Shown: one piece after another, positions 1-7,047 of the stretch
How positions within the stretch are numbered: the stretch's first letter is position 1
How the letters are laid out: each line of letters begins with the position of its first letter
Source: Methylobacterium sp.
GTDB lineage: Bacteria; Pseudomonadota; Alphaproteobacteria; Rhizobiales; Beijerinckiaceae
Direction of reading: 5' to 3'
Assembly (NCBI GenBank): GCA_021154065.1
Contig: JAJKJG010000308.1
Coordinates: forward strand, 1 to 11,760
Length of the DNA stretch: 11,760 nt
Program-made: the position numbers and the translations under genes
The notes under the pieces: model-generated
Told to the model about the DNA's origin: nothing
Database searches by the model: none
The model's input: the letters and a program-made list of their open reading frames with translations, nothing else

Positions 1-2585
1 AGCTTCCAGACCACGCGCGGCTGAAGGGCGGAAAGCTGCCGGGCGCGAGCCTCGTTCTCGACGGCCGCGGCGAGCGCTTCGCCGAGCTCTACGAGCCCGA
101 CAACCGCCGCCTGCGCGTGCCGCTCGCCGACATCCCGGAGCATGTCCGACAAGCCTTCGTCGCCGCCGAGGACAAGCGCTTCTTCCAGCACAAGGGCATC
201 GACGAGCGCGGCGTCATCCGCGCCTTCATCGGCAACCTGGCGAAGCCCGGCCGGCCGCAGGGCGGCTCGACCATCACCCAGCAGATCGCCAAGAACCTCC
301 TCGTCGGCGACGACGTCACCTACGAGCGCAAGATTCGCGAGATGATCGTCGCCTCGCGCCTCGAGCGCGCCATGACGAAGCCCGAGATCCTCGAGCTCTA
401 CCTCAACACCATCTATCTCGGTCGCGCCTCCTGGGGCGTCGAGATGGCGGCGCGGAGCTGGTTCGGCAAGACGGCGAGGGACCTGACCCTCGCCGAGGGG
501 GCGCTCCTCGCCGGCCTGCCGAAGGGGCCGAACTATTACAGCCCCGACCGCTTCCCCGAGCGCGCCCAGGAGCGCCTCGCCTATGTGCTGAACCGCATGA
601 AGGAGGACGGCGCCATCTCGGCGGACGAGATGCAGCGGGCGCTTGCGGCAAAGACCGTGCTTGCCGCCTTCGAGCGGCCGCGGCGCGATGCCGGGCTCCA
701 CTTCGTCGACCACCTCAACCGCGAGGCCAAGACCTTCGCCGGCGTCGACGGCCTGACGAGCGCTTCCTACGTCGTCCGCTCGACCCTCAACGCGCCGCTC
801 CAGCGCGCGACCGAGGGCGCCCTCCAGGAGGGGCTCGCCCGCTACGAGCTCTCGACCGGGCGCATGCGCTTCGAGGGCGCCGAGGCGAATCTTGCCGAGA
901 CAATCAAAAGGCTCGAAACGGCGCCCGAAAAGTCCGACGGCGCCGCCGCGGGCGCGCCCAAACCTGTGTGGCTGCAGGCGCTTGAGCGGGCTCGGCTGCC
1001 GCTCTACGACGTGCATTGGCCGGCCGCCATCGTCGTGGACAAGACAAAGACGCGCGACGGCGAGGTCGTGCGCGTCGGTCTCGCCGACGGCCGCATCGTG
1101 CCGCTCAACGCCTGGAGCGCCGGCATCCGGCGCGCCCTCAACCTGCACGACGTCGTCCGCGTCCGCGTCAGCGAGGGAAAAGTCGACGCCAAGGGGAGGG
1201 GCAAAGGCGGCCAGAGAAGCGCCCGCGCCGAGCTGCGGGTGCGCCCGATGGTTCAGGGCGCGGCGCTCGTGCTCGAGAACCAGAGCGGGCGCATCCTCGC
1301 CATGGCGGGCGGCTTCTCCTACCCGCTGAGCCAGCTCAACCGGACGACCCAGTCCCACCGCCAGCCGGGCTCGACGCTGAAGCCGCTGACTTACCTCGCT
1401 GCGCTCGCCAAGGGGCTGCAGCCGAACACGCTCGTCTGGGACGCGCCGGTGACGCTGCCGCCGGTCGGCGGGCGCTCGTCGCGGCCGCAGGACTACTGGT
1501 CGCCGCGCAACTACGACCGCGGCGCGTCGGGCCTCGTGACGCTGCGGCGCGCGCTCGAGAACTCGAAGAACCTCGTCACCGCGCGCCTCCTCGACGGCGC
1601 CATCAACCGCGACCCGGAGCAGAGCCTGTCGCGGGTTTGCGAGCTCGCCATGGAGGCGCAGCTCTACCTCGAATGCGAGCGCTACTACCCGTTCGTGCTC
1701 GGCGCCCAGCCGGTGCGGCTCCTCGATCTTGCCGCCTTCTACGCCGCGGTCGCGAACGAGGGCGCGCGCCCGACCCCATACGCGCTCGAGGCCGTCGAGG
1801 AGAACGGGCAGGCGATCTACGCCCACACGGTAAAGCCGCCGGTCTCGCTCGGCTCGGCCGACCGCGTCGCCTTCTACCAGCTCAAGACCATGCTCCAGGG
1901 CGTCGTCGAGCGCGGCACCGCGGCCTCGATGCGCCGCCACGCGGCCTATGTCGGCGGCAAGACCGGAACCACCGACGGCGAGGCCGACGCCTGGTTCGTC
2001 GGCTTCACCAACGACGTCACGATCGCGGTCTGGGTCGGCTACGACAACGCCGACGGCAAGCGCCGCACCCTCGGGCCGGGCCAGACCGGGGCCAAGGTGG
2101 CGATCCCGATCTTCGAGCCGATCCTGCAGGCGGCCTGGGCCTCGGGCGTGCCGAAGGTCGCGCTGGCGCCGCCCTCGGCGGCGGCAAGCCGCCAGCTCGT
2201 CGACCTGCCGATCGACCTGCGCAGCGGCGACCGCCTGACCGACCGCAGCCGCACCGCCTTCGTCGAGCATTTCCGCCTCGACCTGCAAGGCCGCCTCGAC
2301 GAGACCCAGTACCGCCTCGTGCCGGCCGAGCAGGCCTATGCCTCGCGGTATCCGGGCTACGGCTACGGCGCCGACGGCGACAGCGCCGGCGTCTGGGGCG
2401 ACGAGCGTCAGGGCCGCGGCGCCTACGCGCAGGCGCCGTGGTGGCGCGACGATCCCGGCATGCAGCAGCAGCAGCCGGGCTGGCGCCAGCCGACGACGCC
2501 GCCCTGGTGGGAGGATGAGGACCCGCGCCAGCGGCGCTCGCGGCGGGTCGACCCCGATTATCCCTGGCGCAACCAGATCTACTAA
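1..2585 (+). CDS. mrcA: Penicillin-binding protein 1A (class A, bifunctional), 5'-truncated by window edge
   Basis: This enzyme polymerises lipid II into glycan strands and cross-links the stem peptides in the periplasm. The frame is open from base 3, so the true start and the N-terminal membrane anchor lie outside the window; the GTG at 117 is internal. About 860 codons are visible. The GT51 domain comes first, with catalytic Glu at 168-170 in AAEDKRFFQHKGID, then QGGSTITQQIAKNL. Next comes a PBP1A-style OB-like insert at about 1015-1250. The transpeptidase domain has SxxK (STLK, nucleophile Ser at 1371-1373), SxN (SKN, 1563-1571) and KTGT (from 1959). All catalytic motifs are intact. The last 80 or so residues are a low-complexity tail rich in Gly, Tyr, Trp, Gln and Pro, ending just before the next gene. 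The OB-type insert argues for PBP1A rather than PBP1B or PBP1C. This is a host chromosomal gene. Confidence 0.93.
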   Translation, partial: LPDHARLKGGKLPGASLVLDGRGERFAELYEPDNRRLRVPLADIPEHVRQAFVAAEDKRFFQHKGIDERGVIRAFIGNLAKPGRPQGGSTITQQIAKNLLVGDDVTYERKIREMIVASRLERAMTKPEILELYLNTIYLGRASWGVEMAARSWFGKTARDLTLAEGALLAGLPKGPNYYSPDRFPERAQERLAYVLNRMKEDGAISADEMQRALAAKTVLAAFERPRRDAGLHFVDHLNREAKTFAGVDGLTSASYVVRSTLNAPLQRATEGALQEGLARYELSTGRMRFEGAEANLAETIKRLETAPEKSDGAAAGAPKPVWLQALERARLPLYDVHWPAAIVVDKTKTRDGEVVRVGLADGRIVPLNAWSAGIRRALNLHDVVRVRVSEGKVDAKGRGKGGQRSARAELRVRPMVQGAALVLENQSGRILAMAGGFSYPLSQLNRTTQSHRQPGSTLKPLTYLAALAKGLQPNTLVWDAPVTLPPVGGRSSRPQDYWSPRNYDRGASGLVTLRRALENSKNLVTARLLDGAINRDPEQSLSRVCELAMEAQLYLECERYYPFVLGAQPVRLLDLAAFYAAVANEGARPTPYALEAVEENGQAIYAHTVKPPVSLGSADRVAFYQLKTMLQGVVERGTAASMRRHAAYVGGKTGTTDGEADAWFVGFTNDVTIAVWVGYDNADGKRRTLGPGQTGAKVAIPIFEPILQAAWASGVPKVALAPPSAAASRQLVDLPIDLRSGDRLTDRSRTAFVEHFRLDLQGRLDETQYRLVPAEQAYASRYPGYGYGADGDSAGVWGDERQGRGAYAQAPWWRDDPGMQQQQPGWRQPTTPPWWEDEDPRQRRSRRVDPDYPWRNQIY

Positions 2586-2587
2586 AG

Positions 2588-3616
2588 ATGCGAACCATCC
2601 CCGTCCTTCTTGCCGTGTTGGCGCTCGCTTCTGCGGGCGCCGCGTCGGCGCAGGAGTTCCGGCTGAAGGAGGTTGCCGCGGCGACCGCCGTCGCGCCGGC
2701 CGAGATCGCGCCGCGGACCATCATCTTCAGCGACCACAAGGGCGACGAGCTCGCCGACCCCGGCACCGGGCTCGTCCGCTTCGAGGATTGGGAGCGCGCC
2801 CGCCCGCTGCAGAAGCAGCTGCTCGCGCTCCATCCCGCCTATGTCGAGCCGACCGTCAGCGTGACGCTCAACGGCGTGACGAAGCCCTACAAGAAGAAGC
2901 TCCACATGTACGTCGCGGAGGCGCGCTTCGTGCTGCCGAAGGCGGCTGCCTCGATCGACCTTCGCCGCTACGCGAGCCTGCCGTTCCTGCAGAAGGTCGA
3001 CCCCTCGATCCGCCATCGCGCGCTCGCGGCCGCCGACGCGATGCCGCAGAAGGAGCCGGAGGCGGCCTACAACCGCCACCCCGACCGGCGCTGGTGCGAG
3101 GCGCCGGGCGCGGTCTGCATCGACTCGCATTACGACCTCGAAGGCAAGCTGCCGATGGGGATCAAGCTCGCGAACAAGCTCGAGGAAGGGGGAAAGAAGA
3201 TCGCCGAGGCGATCGACTTCCAGAGCGAGCTGCGCGTGCTGTCGGGCGCCGAGGCTGCGCAGCCGGCCCTCATGCGCCTGACCGGGCTCGATCAGCCGGT
3301 CGCCGGCGCGCTCGAGCAGAACCTGTTCTTCGTCAACCAGATCATGAGCTTCGGCAAGCTTCTGGCGGTGTTCCAGCCGCACCCCTCGGACCCGGGCAAG
3401 ACCGTCGTCACCGCCCTCATGGCGCTCGGCGTCAAGTCCGACGTGCTCGAGAAGAAGAAGGAGTTCGAGCGCGTGCCGGTGCTGCGCAACATGGTCCCGG
3501 CGCAGGTGCTCGTCGGCAACTCGTCCTTCAACACCGGCACCTCGATCAGCGCCGGCCTGCCGAAATACGTCCGCAACCGCATCCAGGCGATCGCCGGGAT
3601 TTTGGAGCGGGAGTAG
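2588..3616 (+). CDS. Secreted protein of unknown function
   Basis: I do not recognise this 342-aa family. The ATG lies 2 nt after the PBP1A stop, so the two genes are probably co-transcribed and translationally coupled; I see no clear Shine-Dalgarno of its own. The N-terminus is a textbook Sec signal peptide: MRT, a hydrophobic run, then ASA with likely cleavage near residue 22 (AQ/EF). There are no further membrane segments, so the mature product should be periplasmic. Two cysteines (C170 and C177, in a WCEAPGAVCID context) are spaced suitably for a disulfide. A Lys-rich patch (KPYKKK) lies near residue 100, and a central helical segment carries several Lys/Glu (KLANKLEEGGKK). Its position after a peptidoglycan synthase suggests an envelope role, but that is inference from location only. 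Codon use matches PBP1A, consistent with resident chromosomal DNA. Confidence 0.85.
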   Translation: MRTIPVLLAVLALASAGAASAQEFRLKEVAAATAVAPAEIAPRTIIFSDHKGDELADPGTGLVRFEDWERARPLQKQLLALHPAYVEPTVSVTLNGVTKPYKKKLHMYVAEARFVLPKAAASIDLRRYASLPFLQKVDPSIRHRALAAADAMPQKEPEAAYNRHPDRRWCEAPGAVCIDSHYDLEGKLPMGIKLANKLEEGGKKIAEAIDFQSELRVLSGAEAAQPALMRLTGLDQPVAGALEQNLFFVNQIMSFGKLLAVFQPHPSDPGKTVVTALMALGVKSDVLEKKKEFERVPVLRNMVPAQVLVGNSSFNTGTSISAGLPKYVRNRIQAIAGILERE

Positions 3617-3689
3617 GGCAGCCGCCGAGCGTCCTCGGGGTGCATTGCCGAACGTGACGTTTAGGGTCGTCCGCGGTATATGGGGTCCT

Positions 3690-4238
3690 ATGTTCGACCC
3701 GGCCCTCATCGACCCTTTGAGCCACGCGCTTGCACCGCCTCCGGCCATCGTGCGGTCCGTGTTCGAGCACGACGGCACACTTGCGGCCGTCAAGGCGGAG
3801 AACCAGCGTCGCTACGATGAGGCGGCGCAGGCGCTTGATCAGTGGGTGACGCGCGGTCGCGCTCTTCGCGAGGAACTCTGGACAGGTCTTGAGCATCGTT
3901 CGGTGGAGGCCGGCCCCGACGAGGTAGCGGCTCTGGACCGCATCATCGCTGCGGTTGACGAGCGGCAGGCCCTGATGGCGAAGGAAGCCCGCGAAGATCA
4001 GCGACGCTGGGAGCGTTTGGTGAAGCGCGGCTTGCGTGTCTCACCTCGACACGGCGCGATGGCGCGCGAGTTCATGGAGCGAGCCGCGGGGCTGCTGGAG
4101 CGCCAACACAGCGAACGCGCCGATTTCGGCCTCTTCCTGCGGGCGTTGCGCGCGCGCTTCGATCCGGACGCAAAGGGCGGCCCGACATTCGATGATCCTG
4201 CTGCGTTGGAAAGCCATCTGCGGTCGGCCATGGCGTGA
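3690..4238 (+). CDS. Hypothetical helical protein upstream of a RelE-like gene
   Basis: A 182-aa protein of unknown function. I prefer the ATG at 3690 (MFDPALIDPL...), which has GGGG 5 nt upstream. An in-frame TTG at 3645 would add 15 residues. The sequence is charged and predicted helical, rich in Glu, Arg and Ala, with a likely coiled-coil-like middle (about residues 30-130, including DERQALMAKEAREDQRR). There is no signal peptide or membrane segment, so it is probably cytosolic. Its stop overlaps the GTG start of the downstream toxin-like gene (GTGA), indicating a two-gene transcription unit with coupled translation. By analogy with toxin-antitoxin operons it could be the partner of that gene, but it is long for an antitoxin and shows no recognisable DNA-binding domain. 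Third-position GC is somewhat less extreme than in the PBP1A region, which may mean later acquisition. Confidence 0.72.
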   Translation: MFDPALIDPLSHALAPPPAIVRSVFEHDGTLAAVKAENQRRYDEAAQALDQWVTRGRALREELWTGLEHRSVEAGPDEVAALDRIIAAVDERQALMAKEAREDQRRWERLVKRGLRVSPRHGAMAREFMERAAGLLERQHSERADFGLFLRALRARFDPDAKGGPTFDDPAALESHLRSAMA

Positions 4239-4511
4239 CGACGCGCCTCACGATCGAGAAGAGCTTCTTGGAGAGGCTTGGCGGCTTACCTCCGGATCGT
4301 CAGAAGGCCGCCCGAGCGTCCCTCGCAAAGTTCTTGCAGGATCCGTCTCTTGCAAGCCTCAGGTTCCGCGTCCTGGAAGGGGCGGCCGGCCATTTCATCA
4401 TAAACGGCGCCCAATGGCGACCGAATCATCCTCCGGAAGGACGCGGCGGACCTGTATGCGGTTGTTGACGTAGGCCCTCACGACAATCTGTTCCGTTGCT
4501 GGAATCGCTGA
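4235..4511 (+). pseudogene. RelE/ParE-type toxin-like gene disrupted by a one-base frameshift
   Basis: Reading from the GTG at 4235 gives MTTRLTIEKSFLERLGGLPP, followed by a K/R-rich helix, FLQDPSLASLRFRVLEG and HFIINGAQWR. This pattern resembles the short RelE/ParE-like domain seen alone or fused to UvrD-type helicases. After the WR codons (4415-4420) the frame leads to an unrelated tail and a stop at 4466-4468. Dropping one base around 4418-4424 restores RIILRKDAADLYAVVDVGPH then DNLFRCWNR and a stop at 4509-4511, which is the expected C-terminal beta-strand end. The repaired product would be 91 aa. The family typically cleaves ribosome-bound mRNA or inhibits gyrase; as it stands the product lacks its C-terminal third and is probably inactive. 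A sequencing error is the main alternative. The gene ends 20 nt before the tRNA fragment that bounds the mobile element. Confidence 0.75.
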
Positions 4512-4531
4512 ACGCGACGTGCGGGCTTTGA

Positions 4532-4579
4532 TGGTGCTGCGAGGGGGGATCGAACCCACGACCTCTCCCTTACCAAGGG
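4532..4579 (-). other. 3' fragment of tRNA-Thr(GGT); likely left attachment site
   Basis: On the minus strand this reads CCCTTGGTAAGGGAGAGGTC, then GTGGGTTCGATC and CCCCCTCGCAGCACCA. It contains an anticodon loop with GGT (Thr), variable loop, T arm with TTCGATC, the acceptor 3' strand TCGCAGC, discriminator A and CCA. The 5' half (D arm and acceptor 5' strand GCTGCGA) is absent: similarity fades in the 5' strand of the anticodon stem, where position 28 is G against A42. The T stem also has one mismatch (T50 against C64), as expected for an unselected fragment. It cannot make a functional tRNA. A 3' tRNA fragment beside an integrase is the usual result of integration into a tRNA 3' end. Given the orientation, the element lies to its right, where the integrase is. 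Confidence 0.82.
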
Positions 4580-5023
4580 CGCGATCGGCATTCTGCGGCG
4601 GGCCGAGGTGGTCTCTGGCGGTCGCGTTCTCCAATCGAAAGCGGCACCTCAACGGTCTGCAGCAATCCCGCCGAGTCTCGCGCCGTAAGGGGGAATAGCC
4701 ACCTAGCTCGTTACCCCTTATTACCCCGCGAACACGCCCGAAGTACGGCAACAACGCTGGTCTCCCGAGAGATGTCGCTCGCGCCGGCCGCGCCGGGCGA
4801 TGAGGTAGGCTTCGCGGTCCTGCGCCATCGGCGAGTCGAACAACGAATCGAGGCGACCCTGGCCTCCGCGCGATCCATTCTCCGTCGTGAACCTCGGACC
4901 GGAACTCCTAGGGAATGCTTTAGATCACTTAAGTCGTTTACGTAGAGTACCGTAGGGGATATCGCCGTATCGAGAAGCGTTACCCGATTGGTGCGCTTTG
5001 GCCCGAGCGATTGAGCTAATCCA
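4580..5023. other. 444-nt gene-free region between the att fragment and the integrase
   Basis: No credible gene is found here on either strand. The stretch carries the short TTACCCC repeats listed separately (4686-4727) and a relatively AT-rich part around 4918-4965 containing the palindrome ACTTAAGT and a CTTAAGTCG sequence like the units of the distal 9-bp array. In lambda- and P4-type elements the region between att core and int carries integrase arm sites, excisionase sites and the int promoter, so this is where they would be expected. I could not pick out a convincing -35/-10 pair. Confidence 0.5.
4686..4727. repeat. TTACCCC direct pair and inverted TAAGGGG/CCCCTTA; possible integrase arm or Xis sites
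   Basis: TTACCCC occurs at 4711-4717 and again at 4721-4727, a 10-bp period that places both copies on one face of the helix. TAAGGGG at 4686-4692 is the exact reverse complement of CCCCTTA at 4714-4720, giving an inverted pair with a 21-nt gap. The position, about 110 nt inside the att fragment and upstream of int, fits arm-type or accessory-protein sites. The repeats are short and could be chance in such GC-rich DNA. Confidence 0.35.
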
Positions 5024-6199
5024 ATGAAAAGCCGCCTGACTGAGATCGGCGTGAAGCGAGTCGCGCCCGATCCAAGGAGACGCCTTGAGATCCACGACGA
5101 ACTGGCGCCAGGTCTCATGCTACGGGTGACGGAGAGCGGGAAGAAAAGCTGGTCCGTGCTTTATCGAGTCGCGGGTCAGGGTCCAGGGGGCGTGCGGGGC
5201 GCGCTTCGCCGAATCACCCTAGGCCACTACCCTCTCCTGGACCTGCGCACCGCGCGCGAGCAGGCACGCGCTGTTGTCGACGCCGCTGATCATGGGCGCG
5301 ACCCTGCCCGTCAGCGTCAGCACGAAGCGCAGTCGCGACAGGCCCAAACAGTCAGTGCTGTCAGCGATCGATTCATTGCGCTCTACGCCAAGCCAAACAC
5401 GAAGAAGTGGAGAGAGGCCCAGGCACTGCTCCAGCGCTACGTCCTACCTGGCTGGGGCGAGGTGGCGATCCATGACATTCGACGCGCGGACGCCCATGAG
5501 CTGCTTGACCGACTTGTCGCTGACGGAAGAGTGGCAATGGCCCGGGAGGTGCGAAAGCATCTAACCAAACTGTTCAACTGGTCCGTTGACCGCGGCATCG
5601 TCACCGCAAGCCCTCTGGCCGGCATGGAGCGGCCCGAGATTGCCTACCGCCCGCGCGAGCGCGTTCTGTCCATGGAGGAGTTGCGAGCGATCTCGGACGG
5701 TGCGGAGCAGATGGGCTACCCATTCGGGCCGCTGTTCCGGCTGCTAATTTTTACCGGGCAGCGACGGAGCGAGATCGCGTTGGCACGCCGACGTTGGCTA
5801 CTCCAGGACCTGCGAACGCTCGAAATCCCGGCTGCCTCCTACAAAACCGGGCGGCCGCACGCGGTCCCTTCGGCAGAGCCGTCGCTGCGCATCCTCGCCT
5901 CGTTGCCACGATGGAGTCCTGGCGACTACTTCTTCTCAACAACGGCCGGGCTCAAACCGGTCACTGGCTTTAGCACTGCGAAGGTTCGCCTCGACCGGCT
6001 CTCCAAGGTGCATAACTGGGTCATTCACGACCTGCGCCGCTCGGTTGCTACACACATGGCCCGCCTCGGCGTGCCGCAGGAGCACATCGAGCGGGTGCTC
6101 GGGCACGTCATCGAGGGCGTGGCCGGCACCTACAACAGATACAGTTACCTCGACGAGAAGCGCGCGGCTCTGGAGCTGTGGGGCAGGCAGTGGAGCTGA
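5024..6199 (+). CDS. Tyrosine-type integrase, P4/DUF4102 subfamily
   Basis: This site-specific recombinase catalyses integration and excision between attP and a tRNA attB. It is 391 aa, normal for the subfamily. The N-terminal arm-binding domain of the DUF4102 type spans about residues 1-90 (MKSRLTEIGVKRV, LAPGLMLRVTESGKKSW, ITLGHYPLLDL). The core-binding SAM-like domain is about 108-200 and the catalytic domain about 210-391. The full catalytic set is present: R247 (TGQRR), K274 (YKTGRPH), H335 and R338 (HDLRRS), H361 (LGH) and nucleophile Y370 (GTYNRY), so it should be active. The ATG at 5024 is chosen because family members begin with this motif. It has no clear Shine-Dalgarno, and an upstream GTG at 4991 is possible. 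It lies about 445 nt inside the tRNA-Thr fragment, its presumed att site. Confidence 0.95.
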   Translation: MKSRLTEIGVKRVAPDPRRRLEIHDELAPGLMLRVTESGKKSWSVLYRVAGQGPGGVRGALRRITLGHYPLLDLRTAREQARAVVDAADHGRDPARQRQHEAQSRQAQTVSAVSDRFIALYAKPNTKKWREAQALLQRYVLPGWGEVAIHDIRRADAHELLDRLVADGRVAMAREVRKHLTKLFNWSVDRGIVTASPLAGMERPEIAYRPRERVLSMEELRAISDGAEQMGYPFGPLFRLLIFTGQRRSEIALARRRWLLQDLRTLEIPAASYKTGRPHAVPSAEPSLRILASLPRWSPGDYFFSTTAGLKPVTGFSTAKVRLDRLSKVHNWVIHDLRRSVATHMARLGVPQEHIERVLGHVIEGVAGTYNRYSYLDEKRAALELWGRQWS

Positions 6200-6735
6200 G
6201 GTGGCAGGAGCTGAAGGGGTGGGCGAGTCTCAGCCCAGAAGAGCAAGCTTTTGTCCGAGATGCCTATGAGCAAGGCGAACGGCGCTTTGCGTTTCTGCGA
6301 AACAGTCCTGGTCTGATCAAGAAGCTCGAAGTCCTACAGGCAGCGCTGTGTAGGCTCACTGCCGCCGACAAGCAGTGGCTGCTCACCGACGATGAACTCG
6401 ACAAGGCCTATCGAGGGCTCCCCACGGGGGCGACCCACCTAGCGAGTGTGGCGTACCAAGTCGATGAGTTGCTTAGCTGGGTGGAGGCGCCAAGACGAGG
6501 AAAGCCTCGCAACTTGGCAAGGGTGTACTGCATCGGAGCGCTTCGACAACTCTGGGTAAAGGCAGGCGGCAACCCGGCCCCGGGCAAGCGCGAGAAGCAC
6601 AATGCCTTCATCCACTTTCTGGGTGACTGCCTACACCACGTCGACGACCACCTTAAAGACCCGGCGCTCGCTCGCGAGCGAGCCCATTACACATTGCTGG
6701 AGTACATCAAAGCGAAGAGGAGGAGGTTTAGGTAA
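6178..6735 (+). CDS. Hypothetical protein encoded in overlap with the integrase gene
   Basis: Unknown protein of up to 185 aa. The frame opens with a GTG at 6178, overlapping the end of int by 22 nt; a second GTG at 6190 would leave a 10-nt overlap and a 181-aa product. Either implies translation coupled to the integrase. It is soluble and predicted mostly helical, with no signal peptide. A central basic stretch (RRGKPRNLARVYC), the segment HNAFIHFLGDCLHHVDDHL, and a basic C-terminus (KAKRRRFR) are visible. I cannot assign a family. The basic end and its place beside int and alpA would suit a DNA-associated accessory protein, but that is speculation. Low Thr/Ser wobble and the coherent overlap support a real gene rather than a shadow. 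Confidence 0.75.
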   Translation: MGQAVELRWQELKGWASLSPEEQAFVRDAYEQGERRFAFLRNSPGLIKKLEVLQAALCRLTAADKQWLLTDDELDKAYRGLPTGATHLASVAYQVDELLSWVEAPRRGKPRNLARVYCIGALRQLWVKAGGNPAPGKREKHNAFIHFLGDCLHHVDDHLKDPALARERAHYTLLEYIKAKRRRFR

Positions 6736-6825
6736 TTCCCGATACCTCGTCGAATTTACCAGGATCGTCCGTACCCGCTAGTTTGCTTAGATCTCTCGAA
6801 GTTAACGCAACACGAGAGCATCAGC

Positions 6826-7044
6826 ATGACTACCGAAGATCAACTGTTAACCGTCCGGGAGGTCGCGGTCCTCACGCGCCTCAGCAAGCCAACAATCTAC
6901 AAGCTCATCGGGCTCCGGCGCTTTCCTCGCCAAGTTCACCTCGCCCCGCAGCGCGTGGTTTGGCTGCGCTCTGAAGTGTTGGCGTGGGTCGCGTCCCGAG
7001 CGGCGCAGCGGCAGCACGGGCCGCGAGCCGATGACGCGGCTTGA
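6826..7044 (+). CDS. AlpA-family small HTH protein, likely excisionase/regulator
   Basis: The 72-aa protein matches the AlpA/MerR-like winged-helix layout. It has an initial LLTVREVAVLTRLSKPTIYKL segment (helix-turn-helix with the Ser-Thr-Ile-Tyr recognition helix), then RFPRQVHLAPQRVVWLRSEV (the beta wing with the conserved W-x-x-x-E) and AWVASRAAQR. In P4 and CP4-57, AlpA-type proteins activate int or act as excisionase, promoting loss of the element. The ATG at 6826 is preceded by GAGAG about 8 nt upstream. The 90-nt gap before it is the only sizeable intergenic space between int and the primase, so it is the likely site of a promoter for the downstream genes. The stop is 3 nt before the next ATG, indicating an operon with the 130-aa gene and the primase-helicase. 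Confidence 0.9.
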   Translation: MTTEDQLLTVREVAVLTRLSKPTIYKLIGLRRFPRQVHLAPQRVVWLRSEVLAWVASRAAQRQHGPRADDAA

Positions 7045-7047
7045 GCC

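Noticed and set aside
117..319. GTG at 117 as the start of PBP1A
   Set aside because: The same frame continues open to base 3 with family-like sequence (ELYEPDNRRLRVPLADIP), so the true start is outside the window.
1016..2518. 500-aa open frame on the plus strand inside PBP1A
   Set aside because: It is a GC-driven shadow: very Arg/Ala-rich, no family features, and fully overlapped by an enzyme with intact motifs.
3625..3638. Hairpin CCGAG-CGTC-CTCGG after the secreted-protein gene as a terminator
   Set aside because: The stem is only 5 bp and no T-run follows, so it is too weak to call.
2582..3793. 403-aa open frame on the minus strand
   Set aside because: It is antisense to the secreted-protein gene, Arg/Leu-rich and without recognisable domains, whereas the plus strand has a signal peptide and a coherent coupling.
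4918..4965. Promoter for int in the AT-richer stretch
   Set aside because: The best hexamers I could place (TTTACG and GGATAT) are 14 bp apart and poorly matched, so no promoter is called.
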